Assembly: GCF_001278805.1 (NCBI RefSeq)
Contig: NZ_CP012602.1
Location: forward strand, 351,001-415,000
Source of the DNA: Bacillus sp. FJAT-18017
GTDB taxonomy: Bacteria > Bacillota > Bacilli > Bacillales > Cytobacillaceae
Length of the DNA stretch: 64,000 nt
Direction: 5' to 3'
Positions 8,997-18,120 of this stretch are shown piece after piece (position 1 is the stretch's first letter; every line of letters begins with the position of its first letter). Below the pieces are notes generated by a model. That model was not told the origin of the DNA, searched no databases, and worked only from the letters and a program-made list of their open reading frames with translations. The translations under genes were made by a program, and so were the position numbers.

Positions 8997-10196
8997 CTAA
9001 AGAAATGGTGAAATTACTCTTCCGGCAAGCTCTTTCACTGAGCGGCCAAAATCACGCGTTTCCAGCCAGGCAAGCTCCAACTCCCTCGAACTAGCGATAT
9101 CTGCCTGGATAATCGACTCAGCTTCGAGAATTTGCTCCTGGCTATACATATAGCAGTTAATCTCACTATTTAGGAATAGGCTTCTTTTATCAAAATTGGC
9201 TGTCCCTATATCACAGACCGTTTGATCAATTAGCAGTGTCTTGGCGTGATAAAAGCCATTCATGAATTGATATACCCTCGCACCCTTTTTGATAAGCACC
9301 CGGAAATACGGGTAGGCTGCCTCCTTGACGAGTGGGTGATCAGAATTACCGGGGACAATAATGGACAGTGCTACACCCCGTTCCAGGCAATTTTGCAGGG
9401 AATAAAACAATTTTTTGCTCGGGATAAAGTAAGGTGTTCCAATAATAATCCGTTCTTTGGCTCTTTCAAATGTTTCGAGGTACATATCTTCAAGAGTGGT
9501 TCCAGCTAAAGTCGGAACTAACTGATGCAGGGCTGGGCCTTTCCCGTTTTTTCGCTGATATAAAGGAACATTCCGTAAATCCTCTCCTGTATCATTCTTC
9601 CAATCATCTAGGAAAACTTGCTGGAGGTCCTGTATTGATTCACCATAAAGCTTAAGATGGTAGTCACGCCATGGAGCGAGTTTTGGATTTCCGCCAATGT
9701 ATTCGTTCCCAACGTTATAGCCGCCAAGATAGCCAAGTTTACCATCAATAATGGTAATCTTCCGATGATTCCGGGATTGAAGTGTGAAAAATAAGTAGGG
9801 CAGCGTAGGCTTGTGGGTAAAAGCAAACTTAATTCCTTCCTCCTTAAGAGTGGTAATCGTTTTCTTTTTCAAGGCTCGCCCTCCCGCCCAGTCCACCAGC
9901 AAGCGAACCTCAACCCCTGACCTCGCTTTATCAACTAATATTTCGAGAAATTCCTTGCTTAAGGCATCTTCCTTAAGAATGTAGAATATGACATGAATAT
10001 AGTCCTTAGCCCGTTTTAGCTCTTCAAAGTAGTCAGTGAATAGCTCCCCACCTTTTGTAAAAATACGAACGGCCCCAAACCGCCGCGGAAAAGAAGGTGG
10101 AGCAGACTTTATCATTTTTTTCTGTCCCAAATGATAGTCTGCGGCGAGCCAGACAGTAATAAATAAAAGAAATCCAGAAACAAGGATAACAAGAAT
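8997..10196 (-). CDS. ywjE: Phospholipase D-type cardiolipin synthase (YwjE), probable ATT start
   Basis: A membrane enzyme of the PLD superfamily that condenses two phosphatidylglycerols to cardiolipin. Two HKD motifs are present: NHRKITIIDGKLGYLGG and FYHAKTLLIDQTVCDIGTANFD. The first normal start codon in frame is a TTG at 10130 with no ribosome binding site. The reading frame stays open upstream and encodes SILVILVSGFLFITVWLAA, the expected N-terminal membrane helix, preceded by AAAGGAGG. At 9 bases from that site lies an ATT codon (10196), giving 399 residues, close to the B. subtilis homologue as I recall it. I therefore annotate a non-canonical ATT start; if wrong, the start is 10130. 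Confidence 0.75.
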   Translation of the reverse strand: MLVILVSGFLLFITVWLAADYHLGQKKMIKSAPPSFPRRFGAVRIFTKGGELFTDYFEELKRAKDYIHVIFYILKEDALSKEFLEILVDKARSGVEVRLLVDWAGGRALKKKTITTLKEEGIKFAFTHKPTLPYLFFTLQSRNHRKITIIDGKLGYLGGYNVGNEYIGGNPKLAPWRDYHLKLYGESIQDLQQVFLDDWKNDTGEDLRNVPLYQRKNGKGPALHQLVPTLAGTTLEDMYLETFERAKERIIIGTPYFIPSKKLFYSLQNCLERGVALSIIVPGNSDHPLVKEAAYPYFRVLIKKGARVYQFMNGFYHAKTLLIDQTVCDIGTANFDKRSLFLNSEINCYMYSQEQILEAESIIQADIASSRELELAWLETRDFGRSVKELAGRVISPFL

Positions 10197-10272
10197 AGAG
10201 GCTCGCCTCCTTTTCTAAGTTTTTTTACCCATAGCTTTTACTTATAGGAGTAAATGTATGAGTGGTAAAAGG

Positions 10273-10301
10273 TTGACTGAATGCTCATTCATTTTTATAA
10301 T
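10273..10301 (+). promoter_or_regulatory. Sigma-A promoter of fadF with overlapping FadR-type operator
   Basis: TTGACT (10273-10278) and TATAAT (10296-10301) are 17 bases apart, a near-consensus promoter. Over the -35 and spacer lies TGACTGAATGCTCATTCA (10274-10291), matching the published B. subtilis FadR box (TGAATGA-MTAN-TCATTCA) except for two positions. Known FadR of B. subtilis represses fadF-acdA-rpoE and is released by long-chain acyl-CoA; the same control is inferred here. The fadR gene itself is not in the window. Confidence 0.75.
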
Positions 10302-10374
10302 ACAAATAGATAGTTCTGAATTTTTCGTAAAGAATTAAAAGGGGCAGAAGGAGAATATGGAGGGGGAGTTTCAA

Positions 10375-12486
10375 GTGAATGGATTGTTATGGGTAAACTT
10401 GATTGCATTCTTATTTGTAACCGCTTACGCACTCGGTTTGTTTGTTTATGTTGTTAATACGCGGGTTGCCTATATCAAGCTTGGCAAAAAAGCAGAATTC
10501 GATGCAGCAGCCAAAGAGCGGTGGCAAAAAATCTGGACAAATGTTTTTGGCCAAAAGAAGTTGTTGAAAGATAAAAAGAGCGGAATCATCCATGTAATGT
10601 TTTTTTATGGATTTATTCTAGTTCAGTTCGGAGCAATTGATTTCATCTGGAAAGGGATAAAACCCGGCTCTCACTTGCCGCTTGGACCTCTTTACTCTGG
10701 TTTCACCTTTTTTCAGGAAATCGTCACTTTAATGATTTTAGTAGCTGTTATCTGGGCATTTTATCGCCGCTATGTTGAAAAACTTGTCCGTCTTAAGCGT
10801 AATTTCAAGTCGGGACTTGTATTAATTTTTATTGGCGGGCTGATGGTGTCGGTCCTTTTTGGCAATGCAATGGCCATAATTTGGCATGGCGGCGAGGCTT
10901 CTGTTGCTGAGCCAGTAGCATCTGTTATTGCTGCAGGCTTTGGATGGCTTGGAAAGACAGCAGCAATCACCTTATTTTACATTGCCTGGTGGATTCATCT
11001 ACTGCTTCTGTTATCCTTCCTCGTATATGTACCACAATCGAAGCATGCCCACCTTATCGCAGGTCCGGTCAACACTTATTTTAGCCGGACAGGACCTGTT
11101 GGGAAGCTGAAAAAAATTGATTTTGAAGATGAAACACAGGAGAGTTTTGGTGTCGGGAAAATAGAAGATTTCAATCAGCTGCAAATGATTGACTTTTATG
11201 CGTGTGTAGAGTGCGGACGCTGTACAAATATGTGTCCTGCAACTGGTACAGGGAAAATGCTGTCTCCGATGGATATTATCGTCAAGCTGCGGGATCATCT
11301 CACCAATTATGGGGCGGCAGTCACGCAGAAGCAGCCATGGGTGCCAACCTATGCATTTGCCAGTACAACCGGCAACAAGCTGGCGCTGGCTTCGGCAGGA
11401 AGTGGTGCCGGTGAAGCGGCGGCAGCGGCTGGCTACAGCCCGAGCCTAGTCGGGGACATCATTACGGAGGAAGAGCTATGGGCCTGTACAACATGCCGTA
11501 ATTGTGAAGACCAATGCCCGGTTATGAATGAACATGTAGATAAAATTATCGACCTGCGACGTTATCTAGTTTTAACAGAAGGAAAGGTTAAACCAGATGC
11601 ACAGCGTGCAATGACCAATATTGAACGCCAGGGTAATCCTTGGGGCTTAAACCGTAAAGAACGCGAAGACTGGCGGGATGCCCGTGAAGACGTCCATATT
11701 CCGACGGTAAAGGAAGCAAAGAAGTCAGGCGAGGAATTCGAGTACTTGTTCTGGGTCGGTTCTATGGGCTCCTATGACAACAGAAGCCAGAAAATCGCCC
11801 TATCCTTTGCAAGGCTGCTGAATGAGGCTGGTGTCAAATTTGCCATCCTTGGCAATAAGGAAAAGAACTCCGGAGATACACCGCGCCGCCTCGGCAACGA
11901 GTTCCTGTTTCAGGAACTGGCGACAAAGAACATCGAAGAGTTTGAAAAGAATGACGTAAAAAAAATCGTTACAATCGACCCGCATGCCTACAATATTTTT
12001 AAAAATGAGTATCCAGACTTTGGGCTTGAGGCAGAAGTTTATCATCATACTGAATTATTATTTGAACTGGTCAGGGAAGGCAGGCTCGTCCCTCGCCATG
12101 AGGTGAATGAAACAATCACCTTCCATGACTCCTGTTACCTTGGCCGTTATAACGGCGTGTATGATGCACCACGAGAAATCTTAAAATCCATTCCCGGTGT
12201 CAAACTAGCAGAAATGGAACGCAACCGTGAAAATGGCATGTGCTGCGGTGCTGGAGGCGGCTTGATGTGGATGGAAGAGGAAACCGGACACAGAATTAAT
12301 GTTGCCAGGACTGAGCAGGCGCTGGCGGTGAATCCATCTGTTATATCGTCCGGCTGTCCGTACTGCTTGACGATGCTTTCAGACGGCACAAAGGCAAAGG
12401 AAGTCGAAGAAAGTGTTGGAACTTACGATGTAGCCGAGCTCCTGGAAAAATCGGTGATCGGAACATCAGCCGCGCTCGTTTCATAA
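10375..12486 (+). CDS. fadF: Membrane iron-sulfur oxidoreductase FadF
   Basis: A 703-residue protein: an N-terminal nitrate-reductase-gamma-like membrane domain with about six helices (residues 1-230), then two CxxCxxCxxxCP clusters, CVECGRCTNMCP and CTTCRNCEDQCP, binding two [4Fe-4S] centres, then two CCG domains (DSCYLGRYNG, GMCCGAGGG, CPYCLTML) like HdrB/GlpC. The family is thought to carry electrons from ETF and acyl-CoA dehydrogenases towards quinone. The GTG at 10375 follows GGAGGGGGAG at six bases and is preferred over the ATG at 10357, which is too close to its own purine tract. In B. subtilis it is cotranscribed with acdA; here the acyl-CoA operon follows but with its own control region. 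Confidence 0.88.
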   Translation: MNGLLWVNLIAFLFVTAYALGLFVYVVNTRVAYIKLGKKAEFDAAAKERWQKIWTNVFGQKKLLKDKKSGIIHVMFFYGFILVQFGAIDFIWKGIKPGSHLPLGPLYSGFTFFQEIVTLMILVAVIWAFYRRYVEKLVRLKRNFKSGLVLIFIGGLMVSVLFGNAMAIIWHGGEASVAEPVASVIAAGFGWLGKTAAITLFYIAWWIHLLLLLSFLVYVPQSKHAHLIAGPVNTYFSRTGPVGKLKKIDFEDETQESFGVGKIEDFNQLQMIDFYACVECGRCTNMCPATGTGKMLSPMDIIVKLRDHLTNYGAAVTQKQPWVPTYAFASTTGNKLALASAGSGAGEAAAAAGYSPSLVGDIITEEELWACTTCRNCEDQCPVMNEHVDKIIDLRRYLVLTEGKVKPDAQRAMTNIERQGNPWGLNRKEREDWRDAREDVHIPTVKEAKKSGEEFEYLFWVGSMGSYDNRSQKIALSFARLLNEAGVKFAILGNKEKNSGDTPRRLGNEFLFQELATKNIEEFEKNDVKKIVTIDPHAYNIFKNEYPDFGLEAEVYHHTELLFELVREGRLVPRHEVNETITFHDSCYLGRYNGVYDAPREILKSIPGVKLAEMERNRENGMCCGAGGGLMWMEEETGHRINVARTEQALAVNPSVISSGCPYCLTMLSDGTKAKEVEESVGTYDVAELLEKSVIGTSAALVS

Positions 12487-12587
12487 TCATTTGTTAAAAA
12501 GCAGGGACATGAGAAGACACAAAATTAAGAATGTTGTGTTTAAAATTTCAGTTCCTGCTTTTCTTGTTGTAAAATTATAGCTGTAAA

Positions 12588-12601
12588 TAAAAGCGCTTTC
12601 A
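12588..12601 (+). promoter_or_regulatory. CcpA cre site before the acyl-CoA operon
   Basis: TAAAAGCGCTTTCA differs by one base from the palindromic ideal cre TGAAAGCGCTTTCA. It lies about 210 bases before the thiolase start. CcpA with HPr-Ser-P is known to repress fatty-acid and mmg catabolic operons in Bacillus when glucose is present, so carbon-catabolite repression of the operon is inferred. Confidence 0.75.
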
Positions 12602-12613
12602 CTTTAAGTTAAG

Positions 12614-12631
12614 TCGAGCGAGCGTTCAGTC
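12614..12631 (+). promoter_or_regulatory. Degenerate FadR-like dyad
   Basis: CGAGCGAGCGTTCAGTCG is an 18-bp partial palindrome with the same half-site spacing as the fadF box (nGAnnGA-N4-TCAnTCn). It could bind FadR or the TetR regulator encoded in the operon. Support is pattern similarity only. Confidence 0.35.
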
Positions 12632-12809
12632 GAAATGGAAGAAGTAAAAAAGATTTTTACAGTTATTTAGATTTTTTTAGTAAGGACTGCTGAAATGCCA
12701 GTCTAAACGACCGTAAACAGCAAAAAAACCAGGCCAGAGTCGATTAGAAGGCAGTCTGTTAACTTTGTTTTCGTAAGTTCTAGTATCAAAAAACAAAGGG
12801 GATGGTTCT

Positions 12810-13997
12810 ATGACAAAGACAGTCATTTTGAGTGGGGTTCGTACACCGTTTGGCAAGTTTGGCGGCGGATTAAGCAGCTTTACTGCTTCCGAACTAGGAG
12901 GCATTGCGGCTAAGGAGGCTCTCAACCGGGCAGGAGTAGCTCCGGATGAGGTGGATGAGGTGATTCTTGGCACAGTCCTCCAGGGCGGTCAGGGACAGCT
13001 TCCATCAAGGCAGGCAGCAAGGCACGCGGGGATTCCCTGGGAGGTTAAAACCGAGACGGTCAATAAGGTTTGTGCATCGGGAATGCGCAGCGTGACGCTC
13101 GGTGACCAGATCATTCGCGCGGGTGATGCTGAGGTGATCGTTGCGGGGGGCATGGAGTCGATGAGCAACGCCCCATATATTTTGCCAAAAGCCCGTTTTG
13201 GATTCAGGATGGGTGATGCCCAGATGAAGGACTTGATGATTGTCGATGGTTTGAGCTGCAGTTTCACTGGCGTCCATATGGGGACGTACGGAAATTCAAC
13301 AGCCCAGGAAATGGGGATTACACGTGAGGAGCAGGATTTATGGGCACTCAGGAGCCAGCAACTTGCAGCCAAGGCAATGGATAGTGGTGTGTTCGCAGAG
13401 GAAATTGTTCCTGTTGCGGTGCCGCAGCGCAAAGGTAATCCAATAATTGTTAAAGAAGATGAATCTGTAAGGAAAGATACAACACTTGAAAAATTGTCCT
13501 CACTTAAATCGGCGTTTGACAAAGATGGAACGATTACAGCCGGCAATGCACCTGGTATCAATGATGGAGCTAGCGCGCTTGTGTTGATGAGTGAAGACAG
13601 GGCCATGCGCGAAGGACGAGAAATAGGTGCTGTGATCGTAGGCCATACGGCAATTGCTGTCGAAGCCAAGGACTTTCCCCAGACGCCGGGGCTGGTTATC
13701 AACGGCCTTTTACAAAAAACGGGAAGGTCGCTTGAGGAAATCGACTTGTTCGAAATCAATGAGGCGTTCTCGGCTGTTGCGCTTGCTTCAAACAAGATTG
13801 CGGGGCTTGACCCTGAGAAGGTGAATGTCAATGGCGGAGCGGTGGCGCTTGGGCATCCGATTGGAGCGAGCGGGGCACGGGTGATTGTGACGCTGATGCA
13901 CGAGCTGAAGCGCAGGGGCGGAGGCATCGGGATTGCGGCGATTTGCAGCGGCGGCGGCCAAGGGGATGCGATTATGATTGAGGTTCCAAAACGATAG
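12810..13997 (+). CDS. Acetyl-CoA C-acetyltransferase (thiolase)
   Basis: A 395-residue thiolase that cleaves 3-ketoacyl-CoA to acetyl-CoA, or condenses two acetyl-CoA. Active-site residues are visible: the nucleophile Cys in NKVCASGMRS (near 88), the His in GHPIGASGAR, and the second Cys in AICSGGGQGDA. Length and sequence fit MmgA/ThlA-type short-chain thiolases. It is the first gene of an operon with a 3-hydroxyacyl-CoA dehydrogenase, two acyl-CoA dehydrogenases, a TetR regulator and isobutyryl-CoA mutase, so a role in the last step of C4 acyl-CoA breakdown is likely. Confidence 0.92.
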   Translation: MTKTVILSGVRTPFGKFGGGLSSFTASELGGIAAKEALNRAGVAPDEVDEVILGTVLQGGQGQLPSRQAARHAGIPWEVKTETVNKVCASGMRSVTLGDQIIRAGDAEVIVAGGMESMSNAPYILPKARFGFRMGDAQMKDLMIVDGLSCSFTGVHMGTYGNSTAQEMGITREEQDLWALRSQQLAAKAMDSGVFAEEIVPVAVPQRKGNPIIVKEDESVRKDTTLEKLSSLKSAFDKDGTITAGNAPGINDGASALVLMSEDRAMREGREIGAVIVGHTAIAVEAKDFPQTPGLVINGLLQKTGRSLEEIDLFEINEAFSAVALASNKIAGLDPEKVNVNGGAVALGHPIGASGARVIVTLMHELKRRGGGIGIAAICSGGGQGDAIMIEVPKR

Positions 13998-14027
13998 ATT
14001 GCTAGGTTTAGAAATGGAGGGGATAGG

Positions 14028-14876
14028 ATGGGAATCAAGAATGTTATGGTCATTGGGGCGGGCCAGATGGGTTCGGGAATCGCCCAAGTTTGCGCGCAGG
14101 CTGGGTATTCGGTTTTACTCAATGATTTGAAGCCGGAATTCGTGGAGCGTGGCTTATCAGGAATTAAGAAGAATCTCATCAGAGCAGTGGAAAAAGGAAA
14201 ACTTGAGGCGGCTGGAATGGAAGAAACACTTGGTCGAATTTCAGTATCATCTTCACTTGAGGATGCGGCTTCCGTTGACCTTGTGATTGAGGCTGCCGTA
14301 GAAAATATGGATGTGAAAACGGATATTTTCACCAGGCTGGATAGGCTTGCCCCCTCGCATGCGATTCTTGCGAGTAATACGTCATCGCTGCCAATTACGG
14401 AGATTGCGGCGGCAACGAAACGGCCTGAAAAGGTAATTGGCATGCATTTTATGAATCCGGTGCCAGTCATGAAGCTGGTGGAGATCATTCGTGGCCTGGC
14501 TACATCCGATGAGGTGTACAGCCAGATTGAAGAGATTACGCGTGTCCTTGGAAAAGTTCCGGTGGAAGTAAATGATTTTCCTGGCTTTGTTTCTAACCGG
14601 ATATTGATGCCGATGATTAATGAAGCAATTTATACGTTGTATGAGGGTGTGGCGACAAAGGAAGCAATCGACGAGGTCATGAAGCTTGGGATGAATCATC
14701 CCATGGGGCCACTTACCTTGGCGGATTTTATTGGGCTTGATACTTGCCTGTATATTATGGAAACGCTCTATGAAGGCTTTGGAGACAGCAAGTACCGTCC
14801 ATGCCCGCTATTAAGGAAATATGTAAAAGCCGGCTGGCTCGGGAAAAAGTCAGGCCGCGGCTTCTACGAATATTAA
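14028..14876 (+). CDS. 3-hydroxybutyryl-CoA dehydrogenase
   Basis: A 282-residue NAD-dependent enzyme (MmgB/Hbd type) oxidising 3-hydroxyacyl-CoA to 3-ketoacyl-CoA. The N-terminal Rossmann fold has [14 protein letters not shown] (residues 9-22); the catalytic His lies in [16 protein letters not shown], and the C-terminal helical domain shows [12 protein letters not shown] and [16 protein letters not shown]. It starts 30 bases after the thiolase with the ribosome binding site GGAGGGG. It supplies the substrate for the adjacent thiolase. Confidence 0.93.
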   Translation: MGIKNVMVIGAGQMGSGIAQVCAQAGYSVLLNDLKPEFVERGLSGIKKNLIRAVEKGKLEAAGMEETLGRISVSSSLEDAASVDLVIEAAVENMDVKTDIFTRLDRLAPSHAILASNTSSLPITEIAAATKRPEKVIGMHFMNPVPVMKLVEIIRGLATSDEVYSQIEEITRVLGKVPVEVNDFPGFVSNRILMPMINEAIYTLYEGVATKEAIDEVMKLGMNHPMGPLTLADFIGLDTCLYIMETLYEGFGDSKYRPCPLLRKYVKAGWLGKKSGRGFYEY

Positions 14877-14920
14877 ATGCCAGTTAACTGCCAGGCGATC
14901 TGCCGGACAGGGGGATAAGG

Positions 14921-16039
14921 ATGGATATTCGCTTTACTGAAGAGCATGACATGATGAGGAAGATGGTGCGTGATTTTGCAGAGAAAGAGATCGCACCATG
15001 GGTGGATAGGATGGAACAGGGCGAGTTCCCGAGGGAGCTGATCGCAAAGATGGGTGACCTTGGGCTAATGGGCATTCCAGTTCCGGAGGAGTACGGCGGC
15101 GCGGGGATGGACTTTATGTCCTACATCATTGCCATCAATGAGGTTTCAAGGGTAAGTGCGGCTGTGGGCGTTATCCTGAGTGTTCATACGTCAGTTGGAA
15201 CCAACCCGATTCTTTATTTTGGAACAGAGGAACAAAAGAAAAAGTATGTTCCGGGAATGGCTTCAGGGCAATTGCTTGGGGCGTTCTGCCTGACTGAGCC
15301 AAGTGCGGGATCCGATGCAGGAGCATTAAAATCGAAGGCAGTCCTTAAAGGTGACCATTACGTTGTCAATGGGTCAAAGGTGTTCATCACAAATGGCGGG
15401 GAAGCTGACATTTACATTGTGTTTGCGAGAACCGCTGAGGAGGAAATTTCAGCGTTCATTGTTGAAAAGGGGTCACCTGGTCTGGTCATTGGAAAAGACG
15501 AAAAGAAAATGGGGCTGCATGGGTCGCGGACTGTCCAGCTTACATTTGAGGATATGAAGGTTCCGCGTGAAAATCTTCTTGGGGAAGAAGGCCAGGGCTT
15601 CAAAATTGCAATGTCCAATCTGGATGGCGGCCGAATCGGGATTGGAGCGCAGGCGCTTGGCATTGCCGAGGCGGCACTTTCTGAAGCGGTACGCTATGCC
15701 CAGGAAAGGCATCAGTTTGGAAAACCGATTGCAGCCAATCAAGGAATTGGCTTTAAACTGGCTGACATGGCAACTGCTGTTGAAGCTTCAAGGCTGCTAG
15801 TGTACCGGGCAGCTTCACTTAGGTCGGAAGGGAAAAAATGCAGTCTGGAGGCCTCGATGGCAAAGCTTTTTGCCTCAAAGACTGCGGTGGAAACGGCAAC
15901 GGAAGCAATCCAAGTGTTTGGCGGCTATGGCTATACAGAGGAGTATCCGGTTGAGCGGCTGTTCCGTGATGCGAAGGTGACAGAGATTTATGAAGGAACA
16001 AGTGAAATCCAGCGGCACGTCATTGCACGGCAGCTTTAA
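14921..16039 (+). CDS. Acyl-CoA dehydrogenase (first paralogue)
   Basis: A 372-residue FAD enzyme that introduces the alpha-beta double bond into acyl-CoA and passes electrons to ETF. Family signatures are FCLTEPSAGSDAGALKS (ACAD signature 1), [22 protein letters not shown] (signature 2, shortened here to [11 protein letters not shown]), and IYEGTSEIQ holding the catalytic Glu of short-chain ACADs. It follows the hydroxyacyl-CoA dehydrogenase by 44 bases. The exact chain length or branching preference cannot be read from the sequence; MmgC and AcdA are the closest types. Confidence 0.92.
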   Translation: MDIRFTEEHDMMRKMVRDFAEKEIAPWVDRMEQGEFPRELIAKMGDLGLMGIPVPEEYGGAGMDFMSYIIAINEVSRVSAAVGVILSVHTSVGTNPILYFGTEEQKKKYVPGMASGQLLGAFCLTEPSAGSDAGALKSKAVLKGDHYVVNGSKVFITNGGEADIYIVFARTAEEEISAFIVEKGSPGLVIGKDEKKMGLHGSRTVQLTFEDMKVPRENLLGEEGQGFKIAMSNLDGGRIGIGAQALGIAEAALSEAVRYAQERHQFGKPIAANQGIGFKLADMATAVEASRLLVYRAASLRSEGKKCSLEASMAKLFASKTAVETATEAIQVFGGYGYTEEYPVERLFRDAKVTEIYEGTSEIQRHVIARQL

Positions 16040-16071
16040 GTCATTTTTTACTAGATTGAGGGGGATGGAAC

Positions 16072-17211
16072 ATGAATTTCAAATTAAGCGAAGAACATGA
16101 AATGATTCGGAAAATGGTCCGTGATTTTGCGAGGAATGAGGTTGCGCCAACCGCAGCGGAACGCGACGAAGAAGAGCGGTTCGACAGGGAGCTGTTTGAC
16201 AAAATGGCTGAGCTAGGGCTGACCGGGATTCCCTGGCCTGAGGAGTATGGCGGCATCGGAAGCGATTATCTCGCTTACTGTATTGCAGTAGAAGAGCTTT
16301 CCCGCGTCTGTGCGTCAACAGGTGTGACTCTGTCAGCTCATACTTCGCTTGCCGGCTGGCCGATTTATAAATTCGGCAATGAAGAGCAAAAGCAGAAGTA
16401 TCTTCGCCCAATGGCTGAGGGTTCAAAGGTTGGTGCTTATGGCTTGACTGAACCTGGAAGCGGCTCGGATGCTGGCGGCATGAGGACGACCGCCCGTCTT
16501 GACGGGGACCATTATGTTTTGAACGGCTCAAAGATTTTCATTACAAACGGCGGGATTGCTGATATTTATGTGGTTTTTGCCCTGACTGATCCGTCGAGCC
16601 GCCAAAAGGGAACGACGGCATTCATTATTGAAAAAGACTTTGCGGGCTTCTCTGTTGGTAAAAAGGAAAAGAAATTGGGCATCAGGTCATCACCAACAAC
16701 GGAAATTATTTTTGAAGACTGCCGTGTTCCGGTTGAGAACCGACTAGGTGAAGAGGGGGAGGGCTTCAAGATTGCGATGATGACGCTAGATGGCGGCCGG
16801 AACGGCATTGCTGCCCAGGCTGTTGGAATTGCCCAAGGCGCCCTTGATGCAGCGGTCGACTATGCAAAGGAACGACAGCAGTTCGGAAAGCCGATTGCAG
16901 CCAATCAGGGAATATCCTTTAAGCTTGCAGATATGGCAACTGGAATAGAAGCTTCCAGGCTATTAACCTACCAGGCCGCATGGCTTGAATCGGAAGGCCT
17001 TCCATATGCCAAGGCTTCTGCGATGGCAAAGTTGTTTTCCGGAGATACTGCTATGAAAGTAACCACTGAGGCTGTCCAGGTGTTTGGCGGCTATGGCTAT
17101 ACAAAGGACTATCCGGTAGAGCGGTTCATGCGCGATGCGAAGATCACCCAAATCTACGAAGGCACCCAGGAAATTCAACGTCTCGTCATCTCGAGGATGC
17201 TGACGAAGTAA
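16072..17211 (+). CDS. Acyl-CoA dehydrogenase (second paralogue)
   Basis: A 379-residue paralogue of the gene before it, with [33 protein letters not shown] and the catalytic-Glu segment IYEGTQEIQ. It follows by 32 bases with the ribosome binding site GAGGGGGATGG. Its longer variable loop ([12 protein letters not shown]) and other differences suggest a different substrate from the first copy, for example branched versus straight C4 acyl-CoA, which is inference. The operon continues after a 238-base gap into a TetR gene. Confidence 0.92.
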   Translation: MNFKLSEEHEMIRKMVRDFARNEVAPTAAERDEEERFDRELFDKMAELGLTGIPWPEEYGGIGSDYLAYCIAVEELSRVCASTGVTLSAHTSLAGWPIYKFGNEEQKQKYLRPMAEGSKVGAYGLTEPGSGSDAGGMRTTARLDGDHYVLNGSKIFITNGGIADIYVVFALTDPSSRQKGTTAFIIEKDFAGFSVGKKEKKLGIRSSPTTEIIFEDCRVPVENRLGEEGEGFKIAMMTLDGGRNGIAAQAVGIAQGALDAAVDYAKERQQFGKPIAANQGISFKLADMATGIEASRLLTYQAAWLESEGLPYAKASAMAKLFSGDTAMKVTTEAVQVFGGYGYTKDYPVERFMRDAKITQIYEGTQEIQRLVISRMLTK

Positions 17212-17449
17212 TTTGCTACGTGGGTTAGTAGGGGCAAACTTTGAGATGGCGAGATGTTTCATCAAGAACATTTCGAGCAAGAGGCAAGTTGGTTAGTCAT
17301 TGACGAACGGTTTCAGGGAGATTAGTGCTTAGCGGCATTTCTTGGGTGCTTTGTTTTTGTAAGCTAGAACTCATTAGTCCAATTAACATGAAACCCTAGC
17401 GGATTAGAAAGCAATAGATCGCGATAAACGAACAAGGGCGGTGGGATTT

Positions 17450-18106
17450 TTGAAAAAAAGGGAAGTCCAAGCTTCCGTAAAAGATGAACTTCTGGTTAAA
17501 AGGAGACGCAGCCAGATGATCAGGGGTGCGGTTGCACTTTTTAAACAAAAGGGGTTCCACCGTACAACAACAAGGGAAATTGCGAGGGCCTCTGGCTTCT
17601 CTATCGGGACCCTCTATGAATATATACGCACGAAGGAAGATGTGCTTTACCTCGTGTGCGACAGCATATACGACCAAGTTGCAACCCAGCTGATGAAGGA
17701 CCTGAATAATAAGGGCAATACACTCGAAAGCCTGAAGCAGGGAATAGCCGATTATTTCAGGATTATGGATGACATGCAGGATGAAGTCCTGGTCATGTAC
17801 CAGGAAGCGAAATCGCTCACAAAAGATGCTTTGCCATATGTTTTTAAAAAAGAAAACGAAATGGCTGGCATGTTCCGGGAATTGATAAACCGGTGTATTG
17901 CTAATGGAGAGTTGGAGCTTTCGGAGAAAGAAGCCGAACTTATTTCGCATGACATTATTGTGCTCGGCCAAATGTGGGGGTTCAGGCGCTGGGCGTTAAG
18001 AAAAAGGTTCACGCTTGAGGAATACATTGAACATCAGACTGCTTTGCTTCTTTCGGGAATCAGCAAAGGAAAACAGGGCGGACACTATTCAAAGTCTGCG
18101 TATTGA
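17450..18106 (+). CDS. TetR/AcrR family transcriptional regulator
   Basis: A 218-residue repressor-type protein. The N-terminal helix-turn-helix is clear: RRSQMIRGAVALFKQKGF, then TTTREIARASGFSIGTLYEY. The C-terminal ligand domain resembles those of acyl-CoA-responsive TetR proteins but no ligand can be named. I choose TTG at 17450, six bases after GGGCGGTGGG; an in-frame GTG nine bases earlier lies within that purine tract. It lies 14 bases before icmF with overlapping ribosome binding site AAAGGAGG, so it is cotranscribed with the mutase and probably controls it or the whole operon. Confidence 0.85.
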   Translation: MKKREVQASVKDELLVKRRRSQMIRGAVALFKQKGFHRTTTREIARASGFSIGTLYEYIRTKEDVLYLVCDSIYDQVATQLMKDLNNKGNTLESLKQGIADYFRIMDDMQDEVLVMYQEAKSLTKDALPYVFKKENEMAGMFRELINRCIANGELELSEKEAELISHDIIVLGQMWGFRRWALRKRFTLEEYIEHQTALLLSGISKGKQGGHYSKSAY

Positions 18107-18120
18107 AAGGAGGACCATGA

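Larger units (their letters stand above)
12487..12809 (+). other. Control region between fadF and the acyl-CoA operon
   Basis: No gene. A long interrupted hairpin (AAAAGCAGG near 12497 with CCTGCTTTT near 12554, inner arms ACACA / TGTGT) runs into T-rich sequence and may terminate fadF transcripts. It is followed by a cre site, a FadR-like dyad and about 150 AT-rich bases up to the thiolase ribosome binding site (AAAGGGGATG). I could not place a convincing -35/-10 pair. Confidence 0.5.

Noticed and set aside
12989..14488. 499-codon open frame on the minus strand, antisense to thiolase and the hydroxyacyl-CoA dehydrogenase
   Set aside because: Lies fully opposite two certain genes with catalytic motifs; its product is Ser/Pro/Ile-rich without any domain, typical of antisense frames in GC-biased genes.
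17250..17275. Inverted repeat CGAGATGTT / AACATTTCG as a TetR operator
   Set aside because: One mismatch in nine with an eight-base loop, no second copy at the operon head, so support is too weak.
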